A stretch of DNA of 64,000 nucleotides from Oceanicoccus sagamiensis (GCF_002117105.1 NZ_CP019343.1:3286001-3350000); one strand, 5' to 3'; positions 1 through 8,417 are shown, numbered from the stretch's first letter. Notes: a model not told the origin generated them from the sequence alone. Numbers and translations are program-made.

Positions 1-1
1 G

Positions 2-532
2 TTTGACTCGATTTTACACTTCAATCCTGAGTTAAAGCCGGAAGATATTAATACTCTGGAAAGTGCACGCAAGGTCGCTGAGAACCTGCATATCCCAATG
101 AAGGATATATATGGTTTGGGTAAGGTGCAGATTGAAATCTTTGAAAAGACGGTTGAAGAGCGTTTGGACCAGCCAACGTTTATTACGGAATATCCGACCG
201 AAGTATCACCTTTGGCGCGCCGCAGTGATGATAATCCTTTTGTCACTGATCGTTTTGAGTTTTTTGTCGGTGGTCGTGAGATTGCCAATGGCTTCTCAGA
301 GCTTAACGATGCGGAAGACCAGGCTGAGCGTTTCCAGGCTCAAGTAGCTGAGAAAGATGCTGGTGATGATGAAGCGATGCACTATGATGCTGACTATGTG
401 GCGGCCCTAGAGTACGGACTGCCTCCTACGGCGGGCGAGGGTATTGGTATTGACCGCTTGGTGATGTTGTTTACTGATTCGCCATCTATTCGTGATGTAT
501 TGCTGTTTCCACATATGCGGCCACAAGGTTAA
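2..532 (+). CDS. lysS: Lysyl-tRNA synthetase, C-terminal part (partial at window start)
   Basis: This is the 3' part of a class II lysyl-tRNA synthetase, which charges tRNA-Lys with lysine in the cytoplasm. The reading frame is open from base 2, so the gene begins outside the window. Visible family hallmarks are the motif 2/3 region of the catalytic core: [20 protein letters not shown], then [18 protein letters not shown], and motif 3 as [14 protein letters not shown] close to the end, with the usual ending [10 protein letters not shown]. About 176 residues are present out of roughly 500 in the family. The next gene runs in the opposite direction, so lysS ends its transcription unit here. Identity is secure; only the N-terminal two thirds are missing. 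Confidence 0.97.
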   Translation, partial: FDSILHFNPELKPEDINTLESARKVAENLHIPMKDIYGLGKVQIEIFEKTVEERLDQPTFITEYPTEVSPLARRSDDNPFVTDRFEFFVGGREIANGFSELNDAEDQAERFQAQVAEKDAGDDEAMHYDADYVAALEYGLPPTAGEGIGIDRLVMLFTDSPSIRDVLLFPHMRPQG

Positions 533-544
533 GCTGGTAGTAAT

Positions 545-560
545 CCCCGTGAAAGCGGGG
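545..560. terminator. Weak hairpin between convergent genes
   Basis: CCCCG (545-549) can pair with CGGGG (556-560) around a 6-nt loop, between the lysS stop and the end of the leftward kinase gene. There is no T-run on either strand, so intrinsic termination is only a guess from its position. Confidence 0.3.
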
Positions 561-565
561 GTGCT

Positions 566-2869
566 CTAGCTGTTAGCTCTGGCCTGCTCGTTAAGCGTGG
601 CAATAATATCGTTAGTATTAAACCCTTGTCGCAGTAAATAAGTAATATCCTCGGTACGCCCTTTAAGCTCCGGTTCATTATTGGCAATCACAATAATGGG
701 CGTGCCGTCAGCTATCTCCGATTTAATATTTTCAAGCCACTTATCAATATCCGGTTGATCGTCTTGCTGAAAAATAGCTGCCGATAGTAGTAAACCGCTT
801 ACCGTTTCCTGTTCAAAAAAGAGGGCTGCACTGTCAGCGCTGTCGCAGGTGTTAACCTGCCAGCCATTTCTATTGAGGGTATTGATCAGTACGTCCCGTT
901 GGGTGGATTTTTTATCGATAAGTACAATGCTGCCCTGTTGTGTTTCTGGTGTGAGCTGCTCCAGTGCATCGGATAACTTATCCCAATCTACAGGTTTTCG
1001 CAGATAGTCTACTGCACCCATTTCCAGCCCCAGATTCTGCTCGTCGAGCATAGAGAGTAAAATAATCGGAATATTCTGGGTGTGAATATTTTCTTTCAGC
1101 ACTGACAGTACCGTCCAGCCATCAATGCCGGGCATCATTAAATCCAGCAGTATGATATCGGGGCTTTTTTGCTCGGCGAGTTGAATACCTTCCTTACCAC
1201 TGTCGGATAAAATAATATTGAAGTCACCCCGGTGCAGAAAACGCTCGGTTAGTGCCAGTGCAACAGGGTCGTCGTCAATAACAAGAATAGTGGTTTTTGC
1301 TGAGCCTTTTTGCAGTGGCAGTGAATCCACGATCTCTTCCTGAGTATCACTGCTAGTACTGTCAGCAATAAACTCAACCGTAAAGCGGGTGCCTGTCTTG
1401 ATCGAGCTGACAACATTAATGGTTGCCCCCATTAAATCACAGTACTGTTTACACAGCGCCAGACCTAATCCTGTACCTCCAAAGCGTCGTGTCGTGGATG
1501 AGTCAGCCTGAGTAAAGGCGTCAAAAACAATTTTTGCCTGATCCTCTGTCATACCGATACCGTTATCGGCAACCGTAAATCGAATAAGCGGCGGGGTACT
1601 ACTGGTATCATATTCTGCGTTAAGGCTGATATGGCCGCTCTGGGTGAACTTACAGGCGTTGCTCAGCAGGTTAAAAAATATTTGCCGGAATTTAGTGATA
1701 TCGTTATTGAGCAGTGGCAGGTTGCCGCCAGTATCGAATGACAGGCTGTTATTGCCTTTTTGGGCAAGTGGAGAAATGGTAGAAATCACTTCTTTTAAAA
1801 TAGCCGCGCTATCAAACTCTTCGTTATAGATGGTCATTTTCCCCGTTTCAATTTTGGAGAAATCCAGTACGTCGTTAATTTGGTTGAGTAGATGGCGGCC
1901 CGCAGTGAGGATTTTTTGCAGGTCTTTGTTTTGATCTTCGATACTGATATCTTCCAGTTCGATATCTTCCAGCATCATTTCACTGTAACCAATTATAGCG
2001 TTAAGCGGTGTGCGTAATTCATGGCTCATATTAGCCAGAAAACTACTCTTAGCCCGGTTGGCCTGGTCGGCATTTTCTTTGGCTTGATGTACTTCGGCAA
2101 CAGCGTTCTGCAATTTTGCGGACATGGCATTAAAGGCTTCCGCGACTTCACCAACCTCATCGCGGTTTTTGAGTGGGATACGATAATCGAGATCGCCACC
2201 ACCAATAATAATGGTTCCTTTTTTAAGTTGCTTAAAGGCATTGCCAGTATAGCGAATCAGGAAAAAGCCCAGACCAATAGTCAGGATGATAGACGAAAAG
2301 AAAACGGTAAAAGTAATGTTGTTGGTGAGTGATTCAATTTCTTCAATTTCTATCGCCTGCCGGTCGGCAACCTGGATCTGCTTTTTCTTTAAATATTCCA
2401 GGTCATTTATTACCTGTTTAAAAACCAGCTCCCGGTAGTCGCTATCTTCATAGTGATTGTAACTGTCGTTGTTATAGCTCCGGTAAAAATCTTTCCATAA
2501 AGGTATCAGTTCAAGAAAACTGCTATTCAGGACCTTGTATGGGTTTAGTGTGGGGTCTTGGGTGGTCAGCCCCAGTTGCTTCATTTCAGCTTGCAGGGCA
2601 GTGATTTCACTCAGTGCCTGCGCAGTTTCCTGTGGGGTTAATTTTTCATTCAGGGTGGAGCGCAATGAGCTTAATAATAAAATCGCTTTATGCAGGTCGT
2701 CGAGGTTTTGTTTGACTGCAGAGGCTTGAAGTTGGCCGGTCACCGCCTGACGTAATTGCAGCAGGCTGGCATTGCGGGTGCTATTGCTCCACGAATCTGT
2801 GCCCACATTGATTGAGAATAAAATCAATATAATGATAATGGAGAGTGTCAGTCGTTCACGTAAGCTCAT
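566..2869 (-). CDS. Hybrid sensor histidine kinase (TM-sensor-TM-HAMP-HisKA-HATPase-REC-degenerate REC)
   Basis: A 767-residue membrane-bound hybrid kinase. A first membrane helix lies at about residues 8-24, followed by a periplasmic segment of about 160 residues with no family I recognise and a second helix at about 187-206. A HAMP linker (about 207-262) leads to the phospho-acceptor domain, with the H box SHELRTPLN and His283. The ATPase domain has an N box ([10 protein letters not shown]), G1 (DNGIGM) and G2 ([10 protein letters not shown]). A receiver follows at about 526-640 with Asp576 in [13 protein letters not shown] second receiver-like segment (about 646-760) lacks the phospho-aspartate (GLLLSAAIF instead) and is probably only structural. 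It is the last gene of a leftward three-gene signalling operon, 3 bases after the receiver gene. The signal sensed is unknown. Confidence 0.92.
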   Translation of the reverse strand: MSLRERLTLSIIIILILFSINVGTDSWSNSTRNASLLQLRQAVTGQLQASAVKQNLDDLHKAILLLSSLRSTLNEKLTPQETAQALSEITALQAEMKQLGLTTQDPTLNPYKVLNSSFLELIPLWKDFYRSYNNDSYNHYEDSDYRELVFKQVINDLEYLKKKQIQVADRQAIEIEEIESLTNNITFTVFFSSIILTIGLGFFLIRYTGNAFKQLKKGTIIIGGGDLDYRIPLKNRDEVGEVAEAFNAMSAKLQNAVAEVHQAKENADQANRAKSSFLANMSHELRTPLNAIIGYSEMMLEDIELEDISIEDQNKDLQKILTAGRHLLNQINDVLDFSKIETGKMTIYNEEFDSAAILKEVISTISPLAQKGNNSLSFDTGGNLPLLNNDITKFRQIFFNLLSNACKFTQSGHISLNAEYDTSSTPPLIRFTVADNGIGMTEDQAKIVFDAFTQADSSTTRRFGGTGLGLALCKQYCDLMGATINVVSSIKTGTRFTVEFIADSTSSDTQEEIVDSLPLQKGSAKTTILVIDDDPVALALTERFLHRGDFNIILSDSGKEGIQLAEQKSPDIILLDLMMPGIDGWTVLSVLKENIHTQNIPIILLSMLDEQNLGLEMGAVDYLRKPVDWDKLSDALEQLTPETQQGSIVLIDKKSTQRDVLINTLNRNGWQVNTCDSADSAALFFEQETVSGLLLSAAIFQQDDQPDIDKWLENIKSEIADGTPIIVIANNEPELKGRTEDITYLLRQGFNTNDIIATLNEQARANS

Positions 2870-2872
2870 GAT

Positions 2873-3229
2873 TTATTTAGCCAAGTGTTTTTCAATAATG
2901 GCGATCAGGCCAGGAAAGTCGATAGGCTTGGTGGCGTAATCATCGCAGCCTGCGGCCATGGCTTTTTCTTTGTCGCCAGACAGTGCATGGGCAGTGAGGG
3001 CAATTATCGGTGTGCTTTGTTGTTGTTTGACTTCCCTGCTGGCGGTCCAGCCATCTTTTACCGGTAATTCCATATCCATCAGAATCAGGTCTGGCTGTTC
3101 GTTGATGGCTTTTTCAACCGCGGTGCCACCATTGTCAGCCGTGATCACATCATAGTCCCTGCGCTTGAGTCGGCGCGATAACATATCGCGGTTCATCTCA
3201 TTATCTTCAACTAATAATATCTTAGCCAT
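2873..3229 (-). CDS. Stand-alone CheY-like receiver protein
   Basis: A 118-residue single-domain response regulator. The receiver fold is complete: the acidic pocket VEDNEMN near the N terminus, phospho-acceptor Asp52 in LILMDMELPVKDGW, the switch Thr in IIALTAHALSGD and the conserved Lys in YATKPIDF. The MELPVKDGW style is typical of receivers that work with large hybrid kinases. It has no output domain, so it would act as a phosphate shuttle or through protein contacts. It lies between the cyclase gene (2 bases upstream) and the hybrid kinase gene (3 bases downstream) and is surely co-transcribed with them. That it relays phosphate from the kinase to the cyclase protein is inference from neighbourhood only. 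Confidence 0.93.
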   Translation of the reverse strand: MAKILLVEDNEMNRDMLSRRLKRRDYDVITADNGGTAVEKAINEQPDLILMDMELPVKDGWTASREVKQQQSTPIIALTAHALSGDKEKAMAAGCDDYATKPIDFPGLIAIIEKHLAK

Positions 3230-3231
3230 GC

Positions 3232-4749
3232 TTATTCCCTGGATGTTTCTGGGCTGGTTTCTTTGTGGGGCCTGGTTTCAGGTGCAATACCTTTTAGTTC
3301 AAAAATATTAATTTCTTTTAAAATTCCTTTGGCTTGAATGGCACGGCTTTCTCCAATCGAAAGTACCGCCTGACAGTCATTAACGGTGGCCTCTGATAGC
3401 AGGATTGAACCTGCTTCGCAGTGCTCTTCGATACGGGCTGTTTGGTTAACCGTATGGCCAACTACGCCATATTTGGCGCGTTTTTCGGAGCCAATATTAC
3501 CGGCGACAACGGTGCCGGTATTGATACTGATACCCATTGAAATTTCTGGCAGGTCTTCACTCTTGTTGCGGCGATTGATGTCATCCATGGCTGCCTGCAT
3601 TTCCAACGCACAGCGGATGGCTCTGTCACTGTCATCTTCTCGAGTAATCGGTGCGCCGAAGATAGCGAGAATGGCATCACCAATAAATTCATCCACGGTG
3701 CCGTTATACTTCATGATGATTTCGCTCATGGTACCCAAATAATTATTCAGCAAGCGGACTACCCGGTGGGGCGGTAGTTGTTCGGCAATGGTGGTAAAGC
3801 CACGAATATCCGCCATCAGTACACTGACCTTGCGCTGCACACCACCGAGGTCAAGACCGTCGGGATCTTCAAGTAATGTGGAGACAATCTCTTCTGATAG
3901 ATAGCGACCAAATACATTACGAATAAAGCGCTGGTTGCGCTCCAGTTCGTCACGGTACAATTGTTCTTTGTCGTGCCAGCGTTTGCGTTCGACACCGGCA
4001 CTGATTCTGGCTTGCAGTAAAACGTGGTTAAAGGGCTTGAATAAATAATCTTCGGCGCCCGCTTCAATACATAAAATAACTCGCTCGGTATCTTTATTGC
4101 CCGATACAACTATGACTGGAATTGCTCTGAGGCTTTCGTCCATTTTAAGTTGCTGTAGCAGTTCATCGCCATCCATTTCTGGAAGGATTAAATCCAGTAG
4201 TATCAGGTCGACATCATTGCTGGCTAAAATTTCAAACATTTGTTGACCACCATTGGCCTCCAGAACCTGATGCTGGCCCTGTTGCAAATAGCGGCGCAAA
4301 ATCTCGCGGCTTTCGGCCTGGTCGTCAACAATCAGGATGGTGCCAGTGGCCTTGTTGGTGGGAAGGTATTGGGCGGTACTGATATCAGCAATATCTTCAT
4401 CTTTGGCGAGCAGTTGTTCGCAAAGCTCATGCAGTTGCAGCAGTGATTGGTGCAGAGGCAGGCGATTGGCTTCGAGTTCCTCTTCCATCAATTCGCAGTA
4501 GCCCATGATGGTACCGACCAGATTTCTCAGGTCATGCCAGATTTTACTGTAGCTGACAATTTCGCCAGCCAGCACCGCCAGAGTGAACTCGTCCAGCTTA
4601 ACGCTAACGGCTTGTAATTTACTCAAGTCATCGGCCAGATCTGGCCACTGCTCGCTACAGAGTTTTTCCAGGCCATGAATCTCGGTCACCAGCTGTCGGG
4701 ACAGTGGTATCCAGTTGTGGGCATCGAGGACGGCGTTTGGGTTTTCCAT
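3232..4749 (-). CDS. Receiver-linked class III adenylate/guanylate cyclase
   Basis: A 505-residue soluble signalling protein. An N-terminal helical part contains a segment resembling the H box of histidine kinases (WHDLRNLVGTIMGYCEL, His72), possibly a dimerisation or phosphotransfer helix. A receiver domain lies at about 137-250 with Asp186 in LLDLILPEMDG, followed by a coiled linker and a class III cyclase domain at about 303-490. The two metal-binding aspartates (Asp314 in MADIRGFT, Asp358 in FIGDAILAIFG) and the transition-state residues Asn435 and Arg439 (VNQTAR) are present, so it should be active. The two positions that select the base carry Glu354 and Gly428 rather than the Lys/Asp pair of typical adenylate cyclases, so GTP is a possible substrate. 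First gene of the operon, divergent from a Crp/Fnr regulator. Confidence 0.9.
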   Translation of the reverse strand: MENPNAVLDAHNWIPLSRQLVTEIHGLEKLCSEQWPDLADDLSKLQAVSVKLDEFTLAVLAGEIVSYSKIWHDLRNLVGTIMGYCELMEEELEANRLPLHQSLLQLHELCEQLLAKDEDIADISTAQYLPTNKATGTILIVDDQAESREILRRYLQQGQHQVLEANGGQQMFEILASNDVDLILLDLILPEMDGDELLQQLKMDESLRAIPVIVVSGNKDTERVILCIEAGAEDYLFKPFNHVLLQARISAGVERKRWHDKEQLYRDELERNQRFIRNVFGRYLSEEIVSTLLEDPDGLDLGGVQRKVSVLMADIRGFTTIAEQLPPHRVVRLLNNYLGTMSEIIMKYNGTVDEFIGDAILAIFGAPITREDDSDRAIRCALEMQAAMDDINRRNKSEDLPEISMGISINTGTVVAGNIGSEKRAKYGVVGHTVNQTARIEEHCEAGSILLSEATVNDCQAVLSIGESRAIQAKGILKEINIFELKGIAPETRPHKETSPETSRE

Positions 4750-4984
4750 TGCAGTACTTTGTTATTTGTGTCGCCTAAGTATATATCAGACATAGAGAAA
4801 TTGTTGGCTTGTCAACTGGAAAAGTACCATTCCTGTGCTATATTCCAAGACTAAATGGGCTTTATGCTGGCCATTAAACCTCAGTACGGATGTTCTCCCG
4901 CCAATAGGATGTTGCAGCGGCAGATAGAGGGCTGGTTTGGCAACCCCAGTGTCTGACAATAATTAAATAGATGGCAAAAACACT
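4750..4984. promoter_or_regulatory. Divergent control region between cyclase operon and Crp/Fnr gene
   Basis: This 235-base stretch holds no gene and must carry the start signals of both the leftward signalling operon and the rightward regulator gene. I could not place convincing -35/-10 pairs or a canonical Crp palindrome. A short inverted repeat, GTTG-N6-CAAC, is present near 4804-4817. The call rests on the divergent gene arrangement. Confidence 0.4.
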
Positions 4985-5635
4985 ATGATACTCGATAAAG
5001 TAGAAATCTTTGATGGGCTTTCAGAGCAGGAACTGGAGGCGCTTTCCGCCAGTAGTGTGGTACGTAGCTACCCCAAAAATACGGTTATCATCAATGAAAA
5101 TGACCATGCCGATTCGCTCTATATTATCGAGTCTGGCCGGGTAAAGGTTTACTGTAGCGACAAAAATGGCAAGGAGTTTATTATGAACACCTTGACCGCT
5201 GAAGACTATTTTGGCGAGCTGGCCCTGCTGGATGATGATAAGCGCTCAGCCTCAGTGCGTACCATGGAGAAGTCCAGCTTCTGCATTATCTATAAGGAAG
5301 ACTTTAATAAGGTACTGGAGCAGCAGCCTAATATTGCCAAGACCTTAATCCGCAACCTGACCCGCCGCGTGCGCAAACTGACTAAAGATGTTAAGGCGTT
5401 GGCTTTGCAGGATGTTTATGGTCGCGTGACCAATGTATTGACCACTCTGGCCGATGAGCGAGAAGATGGCTCAGCGATTATCCCCGAGAAGTTAACCCAG
5501 CAGGATATTGCCGACCGGGTAGGTGCCTCCCGCGAGATGGTTGCGCGTATTTTAAAAGACCTGACTATTGGTGAATATATCAGCTTTGAAGGCCGTAACA
5601 TTATCCTCAACGGTAAGTTGCCTGATAATTACTAA
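4985..5635 (+). CDS. Crp/Fnr-family transcription regulator
   Basis: A 216-residue regulator with an N-terminal cyclic-nucleotide-binding beta roll (about 10-110), a dimerisation helix (about 115-145) and a C-terminal winged helix (about 165-210). The phosphate-binding cassette is well preserved: FGELALLDDDKRSASV, with Glu78, Arg87 and Ser88 matching the Crp residues that bind the cyclic phosphate and ribose. The recognition helix VGASREMVARILKDL is close to that of Crp. On the dimer helix, the residues matching Crp Thr127/Ser128 appear to be Leu132/Thr133, which could change base preference. There is no cysteine cluster for an Fnr-type iron-sulphur centre. It is divergently transcribed from a nucleotide cyclase gene, suggesting a ligand-source/receptor pair (inference). 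A strong terminator follows. Confidence 0.9.
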   Translation: MILDKVEIFDGLSEQELEALSASSVVRSYPKNTVIINENDHADSLYIIESGRVKVYCSDKNGKEFIMNTLTAEDYFGELALLDDDKRSASVRTMEKSSFCIIYKEDFNKVLEQQPNIAKTLIRNLTRRVRKLTKDVKALALQDVYGRVTNVLTTLADEREDGSAIIPEKLTQQDIADRVGASREMVARILKDLTIGEYISFEGRNIILNGKLPDNY

Positions 5636-5661
5636 CTATAGGCCGTTACCGGCTGGTTAAA

Positions 5662-5692
5662 AAATCCTCGCTTTTCAGCGGGGATTTTTTTT
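5662..5692 (+). terminator. Rho-independent terminator after the Crp/Fnr gene
   Basis: AAATCCTCGC (5662-5671) pairs with GCGGGGATTT (5678-5687) with one G-T wobble around a 6-base loop, and runs into eight T residues. It lies 27 bases after the stop codon. Confidence 0.9.
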
Positions 5693-5742
5693 GCCTCGGC
5701 AACGTAGGGTGAGTTCTACGCCTGAGTCGGAATATATTTTAA

Positions 5743-5794
5743 ATAACTCTGGAGTTATACATAAGTTGACAAAAAATAACTCCAGAGTTATCTT
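5743..5794 (+). promoter_or_regulatory. hicAB promoter with two palindromic operators
   Basis: Two 16-base near-palindromes, ATAACTCTGGAGTTAT (5743-5758) and its exact reverse complement ATAACTCCAGAGTTAT (5776-5791), flank a consensus -35 box TTGACA (5766-5771). A -10 box TATCTT (5789-5794) lies after a 17-base spacer and overlaps the second palindrome. The first palindrome sits just upstream of the -35 box. This is the expected arrangement for autorepression by the antitoxin HicB, whose C-terminal DNA-binding domain is encoded downstream. Sequence features are seen directly; the binding protein is inferred. Confidence 0.8.
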
Positions 5795-5834
5795 TTCTGC
5801 TTGGGTTAGCCAAGGATGAATAGGAGGGATTACT

Positions 5835-6060
5835 GTGAAAAGCAAGGAGCTGATTAAAGATGCCAACCGGGCATGGTTGGCGGCGGGTTTCTATGACTGG
5901 CAGCCACCACCACTTTAAGTATCCAGCCCAGCCAGGGTTAGTGGCTGTGCTCCACCCGAAGAAAGATCTACCGGCTGGAACAGTGAAAAGCATTATAAAG
6001 CAGGCAGGCCTGTTTCTACCTCAACGATATTTAACGACGCCCAGGAGGCGCTTATCATGA
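5835..6060 (+). pseudogene. hicA: HicA-type mRNA interferase toxin, frameshifted
   Basis: HicA toxins are small dsRBD-like ribonucleases that cut mRNA. A GTG at 5835, preceded by an AGGAGG ribosome site at 5822, opens a typical HicA start (MKSKELIKDANR). The frame then fails and stops about 28 codons in. The rest of HicA continues in the +1 frame: HGWRRVSMTGSHHHFKYP, with the catalytic His in GSHHHF, then LHPKKDLPAGTVKSIIKQAGL. One extra base in the GGG at about 5869-5871 explains the break. The second frame ends in TGA overlapping the hicB ATG (ATGA), so the original operon coupling is preserved. It could be a true inactivating mutation or a sequencing error; the rest of the protein looks intact. 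Confidence 0.82.
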
Positions 6061-6437
6061 AATACCCGGTAGTCATACACCATGAAGAAGGTTCAGCCTT
6101 TGGTCTGACTGTGCCAGATATCCCCGGGTGTTTTTCTACGGGGGACTCCTTTGATGAGGCCTTTGATAATGCCCAGGAAGCGATCAAAGACCATTTGGCG
6201 ATTTTGGCTGAAGAGGGGGCAAGTATTCCTGCGGCTTCACCCATTGCTGAGCATATGGATAACCAGGATTTTGCCGATGGTGTCTGGGGCTTTGTGGTGA
6301 TTGATATCTCCCCTTATTTGGGTAAAACCGAGAAAATCAATGTAACCCTGCCCACCGCAATGATTCATAAAATCGATGCCAAATACCAAAACCGTTCGAA
6401 ATTTTTAGCGGAGGCAGCTTTGGCAGCGCTGGCTTAG
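6057..6437 (+). CDS. hicB: HicB-type antitoxin
   Basis: A 126-residue HicB antitoxin that should neutralise HicA and repress its own promoter. The N-terminal half is the degenerate RNase H-like HicB fold (MKYPVVIHHEEGSAFGLTVP, DIPGCFSTGDSFDEAFDNAQEA). The C-terminal end (about 93-126, INVTLPTAMIHKIDAKY then NRSKFLAEAAL) looks like a ribbon-helix-helix DNA-binding unit. The start overlaps the toxin frame by four bases and an AGGAGG (6042-6047) precedes it. The antitoxin is intact although the toxin is frameshifted. Its likely operators are the two 16-base palindromes at 5743-5791. Confidence 0.92.
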   Translation: MKYPVVIHHEEGSAFGLTVPDIPGCFSTGDSFDEAFDNAQEAIKDHLAILAEEGASIPAASPIAEHMDNQDFADGVWGFVVIDISPYLGKTEKINVTLPTAMIHKIDAKYQNRSKFLAEAALAALA

Positions 6438-6439
6438 GC

Positions 6440-6829
6440 CTATAACCAGGGCGTGGGGCTGCGACTCAGGGCCACGGCCACAATATAGGCAAAACAAACC
6501 AGAGCTAAGCCAAAAGCGATGATGCGTTGCTGCTGGTTTTTTGCCAGGCGCATAACAACCATTCCCAGACCGATATAGGCAAACAGCGCTAGCAGTTTGG
6601 CTGATACCCAATCTGTTGTCAGGGGGTATTGTCGGCTTTGGGTCGCCAGATAAATAGCGCAACTCAGTAGCACGGTATCATTGATATGAGGAACAATACG
6701 TAACCATTTCGCTGGGCGATAATGGCCGTCATTCACCTTTCTTGCGCCACGGTAGGTGAAGCACAGAATAGTAATAACGGCTGTGGTGATATGAAGCAGT
6801 TTAATCGTGGGATAAAGCTGCATCTCCAT
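6440..6829 (-). CDS. SirB2-family integral membrane protein
   Basis: A 129-residue hydrophobic protein with about four membrane helices, beginning at LYPTIKLLHITTAVITILCF. The charged segment RGARKV followed by RIVPHINDTVLLSCAIYLA matches the SirB2 family, named after a Salmonella locus that influences invasion gene expression but without a known biochemical activity. The ATG at 6829 is two bases after the xseA stop, so it is probably co-transcribed with xseA. Its end abuts the end of hicB on the other strand with only two bases between, so no separate terminator is visible. Function should be regarded as unknown. Confidence 0.8.
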   Translation of the reverse strand: MEMQLYPTIKLLHITTAVITILCFTYRGARKVNDGHYRPAKWLRIVPHINDTVLLSCAIYLATQSRQYPLTTDWVSAKLLALFAYIGLGMVVMRLAKNQQQRIIAFGLALVCFAYIVAVALSRSPTPWL

Positions 6830-6831
6830 GC

Positions 6832-8178
6832 TTAGCTTACCTTGCTTTTAACAGTGCCTTTGGCAAACCGGGTAGTGATAGTTTGGCCTTGGCTTAAGTC
6901 GCCAGCATCGGTAATCACTTGCCCTTCATCATCACTGACAATGGCATAGCCTCGGTCAAGGGTGGCCAAAGGGCTAACCGCATCCAGTAGTTGCATACTG
7001 TTCTTAAGCCGTTGTTGCTGTTGCTCCAATAAGCGTTGTACCTGTTTCTCCAGACGCTGATATAAGCCGGCGGAAGCCAGTTTGAGTTGCTGGATTTTGT
7101 GGCCCGGGGTTTGCTGCTGTAATCGTGAGCCCAATAGTTGTAGGCCGAGTTTTTGTTGATGAGACTGGTTTTTCCAGCCATTAAGCAGACGCATTTCCAG
7201 CTCATCCAGCCGCTGGCTATGTTCCTGCAAGCGACTACCCGGGTGGCGTAAGCGGGACTGAAGCCAGCCCAGTTGTTGTTTATTGTTGTCCAGCGTCAAT
7301 AGCATCTGGCGCGTAAGCAGTTGCTCAAAGCCCATAAAGCTGGCCATCATCTCCTGGCCATCGGGGCTGATCAATTCAGCGGCAGCTGATGGGGTAGGGG
7401 CCCTTATATCGGCTACAAAGTCTGCAATCGTAAAATCCACTTCATGACCCACGGCACTGACCACCGGTAAACCACTCTGGTATATCGCCCTGGCAACCAC
7501 CTCTTCATTAAAGGCCCAGAGGTCTTCCATAGAGCCGCCACCGCGGCCGGTAAGTATCAGGTCAAATTCCCGCTTGCCGGCCTCGTGCAGGCCATTGGCG
7601 GTATTGATAGCACGAGCGATTTCCTGAGCGGCATTCTGCCCTTGCACAGCCGTGGGGAAAATAGTGACTTTAATACTGGGAAAGCGTCGGGCAAGAACGG
7701 TCAGTATATCTCTAATAGCAGCCCCGGTTGCCGAGGTCACTACGGCAATACTTTTAGGCTGCTCCGGAAGAGCTTGTTTGCTATCGTTATCGAACAGCCC
7801 CTCAGCTTGTAGCTTGTTTTTAAGCGCTTCAAATGCCTTGGCCAAGGCGCCATCACCGGCGGGTTCCATATGCTCAACAATCAGCTGATAGTCACCGCGG
7901 GCTTCATAGAGGCTCAGCTTGGCCCTGGCCATCACCTGTTGTCCGGCTTCAACCTGAAACCGCAGGCGGGCATTGCTGGAGCGGAACATCGCACAGCGCA
8001 CTTGCGCGCTATTATCTTTCAGGGAGAAGTACCAGTGACCGGAAGAGGGGCGTGACAGGTTGGATATTTCACCCTCAACCCATACCGAAGGGAAGTTCCC
8101 CTCTAGCAGGCGCTTGGCCTGACGGTTAAGTTGGCTGATGCTTAAAGTATCGCGTTTGGGGTTTGGGCTGTTTGGCAT
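6832..8178 (-). CDS. xseA: Exodeoxyribonuclease VII large subunit
   Basis: XseA is the catalytic subunit of exonuclease VII, which degrades single-stranded DNA to oligonucleotides and acts in repair. The N-terminal OB fold is clear (SISQLNRQAKRLLEG, SGHWYFSLKDNSAQVRCAMFR), followed by the catalytic core with VVTSATGAAIRDIL, RGGGSMEDLWAFNEE and SAVGHEVDFTIADFVADIRA. A long coiled-coil C-terminal part, rich in Gln and Leu, then ends in LDRGYAIVSDDEG. The start at 8178 gives 448 residues and puts 12 residues before SISQLN, as in E. coli. The frame stays open to 8238, but the extra 20 residues look non-native. It is divergent from guaB, and the small subunit gene xseB is not in the window. Confidence 0.96.
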   Translation of the reverse strand: MPNSPNPKRDTLSISQLNRQAKRLLEGNFPSVWVEGEISNLSRPSSGHWYFSLKDNSAQVRCAMFRSSNARLRFQVEAGQQVMARAKLSLYEARGDYQLIVEHMEPAGDGALAKAFEALKNKLQAEGLFDNDSKQALPEQPKSIAVVTSATGAAIRDILTVLARRFPSIKVTIFPTAVQGQNAAQEIARAINTANGLHEAGKREFDLILTGRGGGSMEDLWAFNEEVVARAIYQSGLPVVSAVGHEVDFTIADFVADIRAPTPSAAAELISPDGQEMMASFMGFEQLLTRQMLLTLDNNKQQLGWLQSRLRHPGSRLQEHSQRLDELEMRLLNGWKNQSHQQKLGLQLLGSRLQQQTPGHKIQQLKLASAGLYQRLEKQVQRLLEQQQQRLKNSMQLLDAVSPLATLDRGYAIVSDDEGQVITDAGDLSQGQTITTRFAKGTVKSKVS

Positions 8179-8298
8179 GGGACCGTAGTGTAGGGCAAAG
8201 TGGCCTTTGAGAGAATAAATTATCCCTGTTTGGGTCATTGTTATTGATTCTGGGCGGTTTAATCGTAGTTATTGATTTACGGAATAAAAACAATAGCT

Positions 8299-8304
8299 TA
8301 AAAT
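8299..8304 (+). promoter_or_regulatory. Possible guaB promoter (-10 element)
   Basis: TAAAAT (8299-8304) is a good -10 match. TTTACG (8276-8281), 17 bases upstream, is a weak -35. It would give a leader of about 120 bases before guaB. Low confidence because only one box is strong. Confidence 0.35.
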
Positions 8305-8351
8305 GCGCGGTTTTAAGTCTTGCAGGGTTTTACCGTTGTTCTCGTTTAGGG

Positions 8352-8417
8352 GGGATGGTCTTGCAGGGCTTGGGTCCCACTGGCTGCACAACCATCCCTT
8401 CTTCTGATGGTTGTTTT
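8352..8417 (+). promoter_or_regulatory. guaB leader with two mutually exclusive hairpins
   Basis: ACAACCATC (8388-8396) pairs perfectly with GATGGTTGT (8406-8414), followed by a short T-run, only 8 bases before the guaB Shine-Dalgarno AGGA (8422). The same ACCATCCC (8391-8398) can instead pair with GGGATGGT (8352-8359) upstream. The two pairings share bases and cannot coexist. The layout resembles an attenuator or translational switch. I do not recognise a known riboswitch class. Confidence 0.45.
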
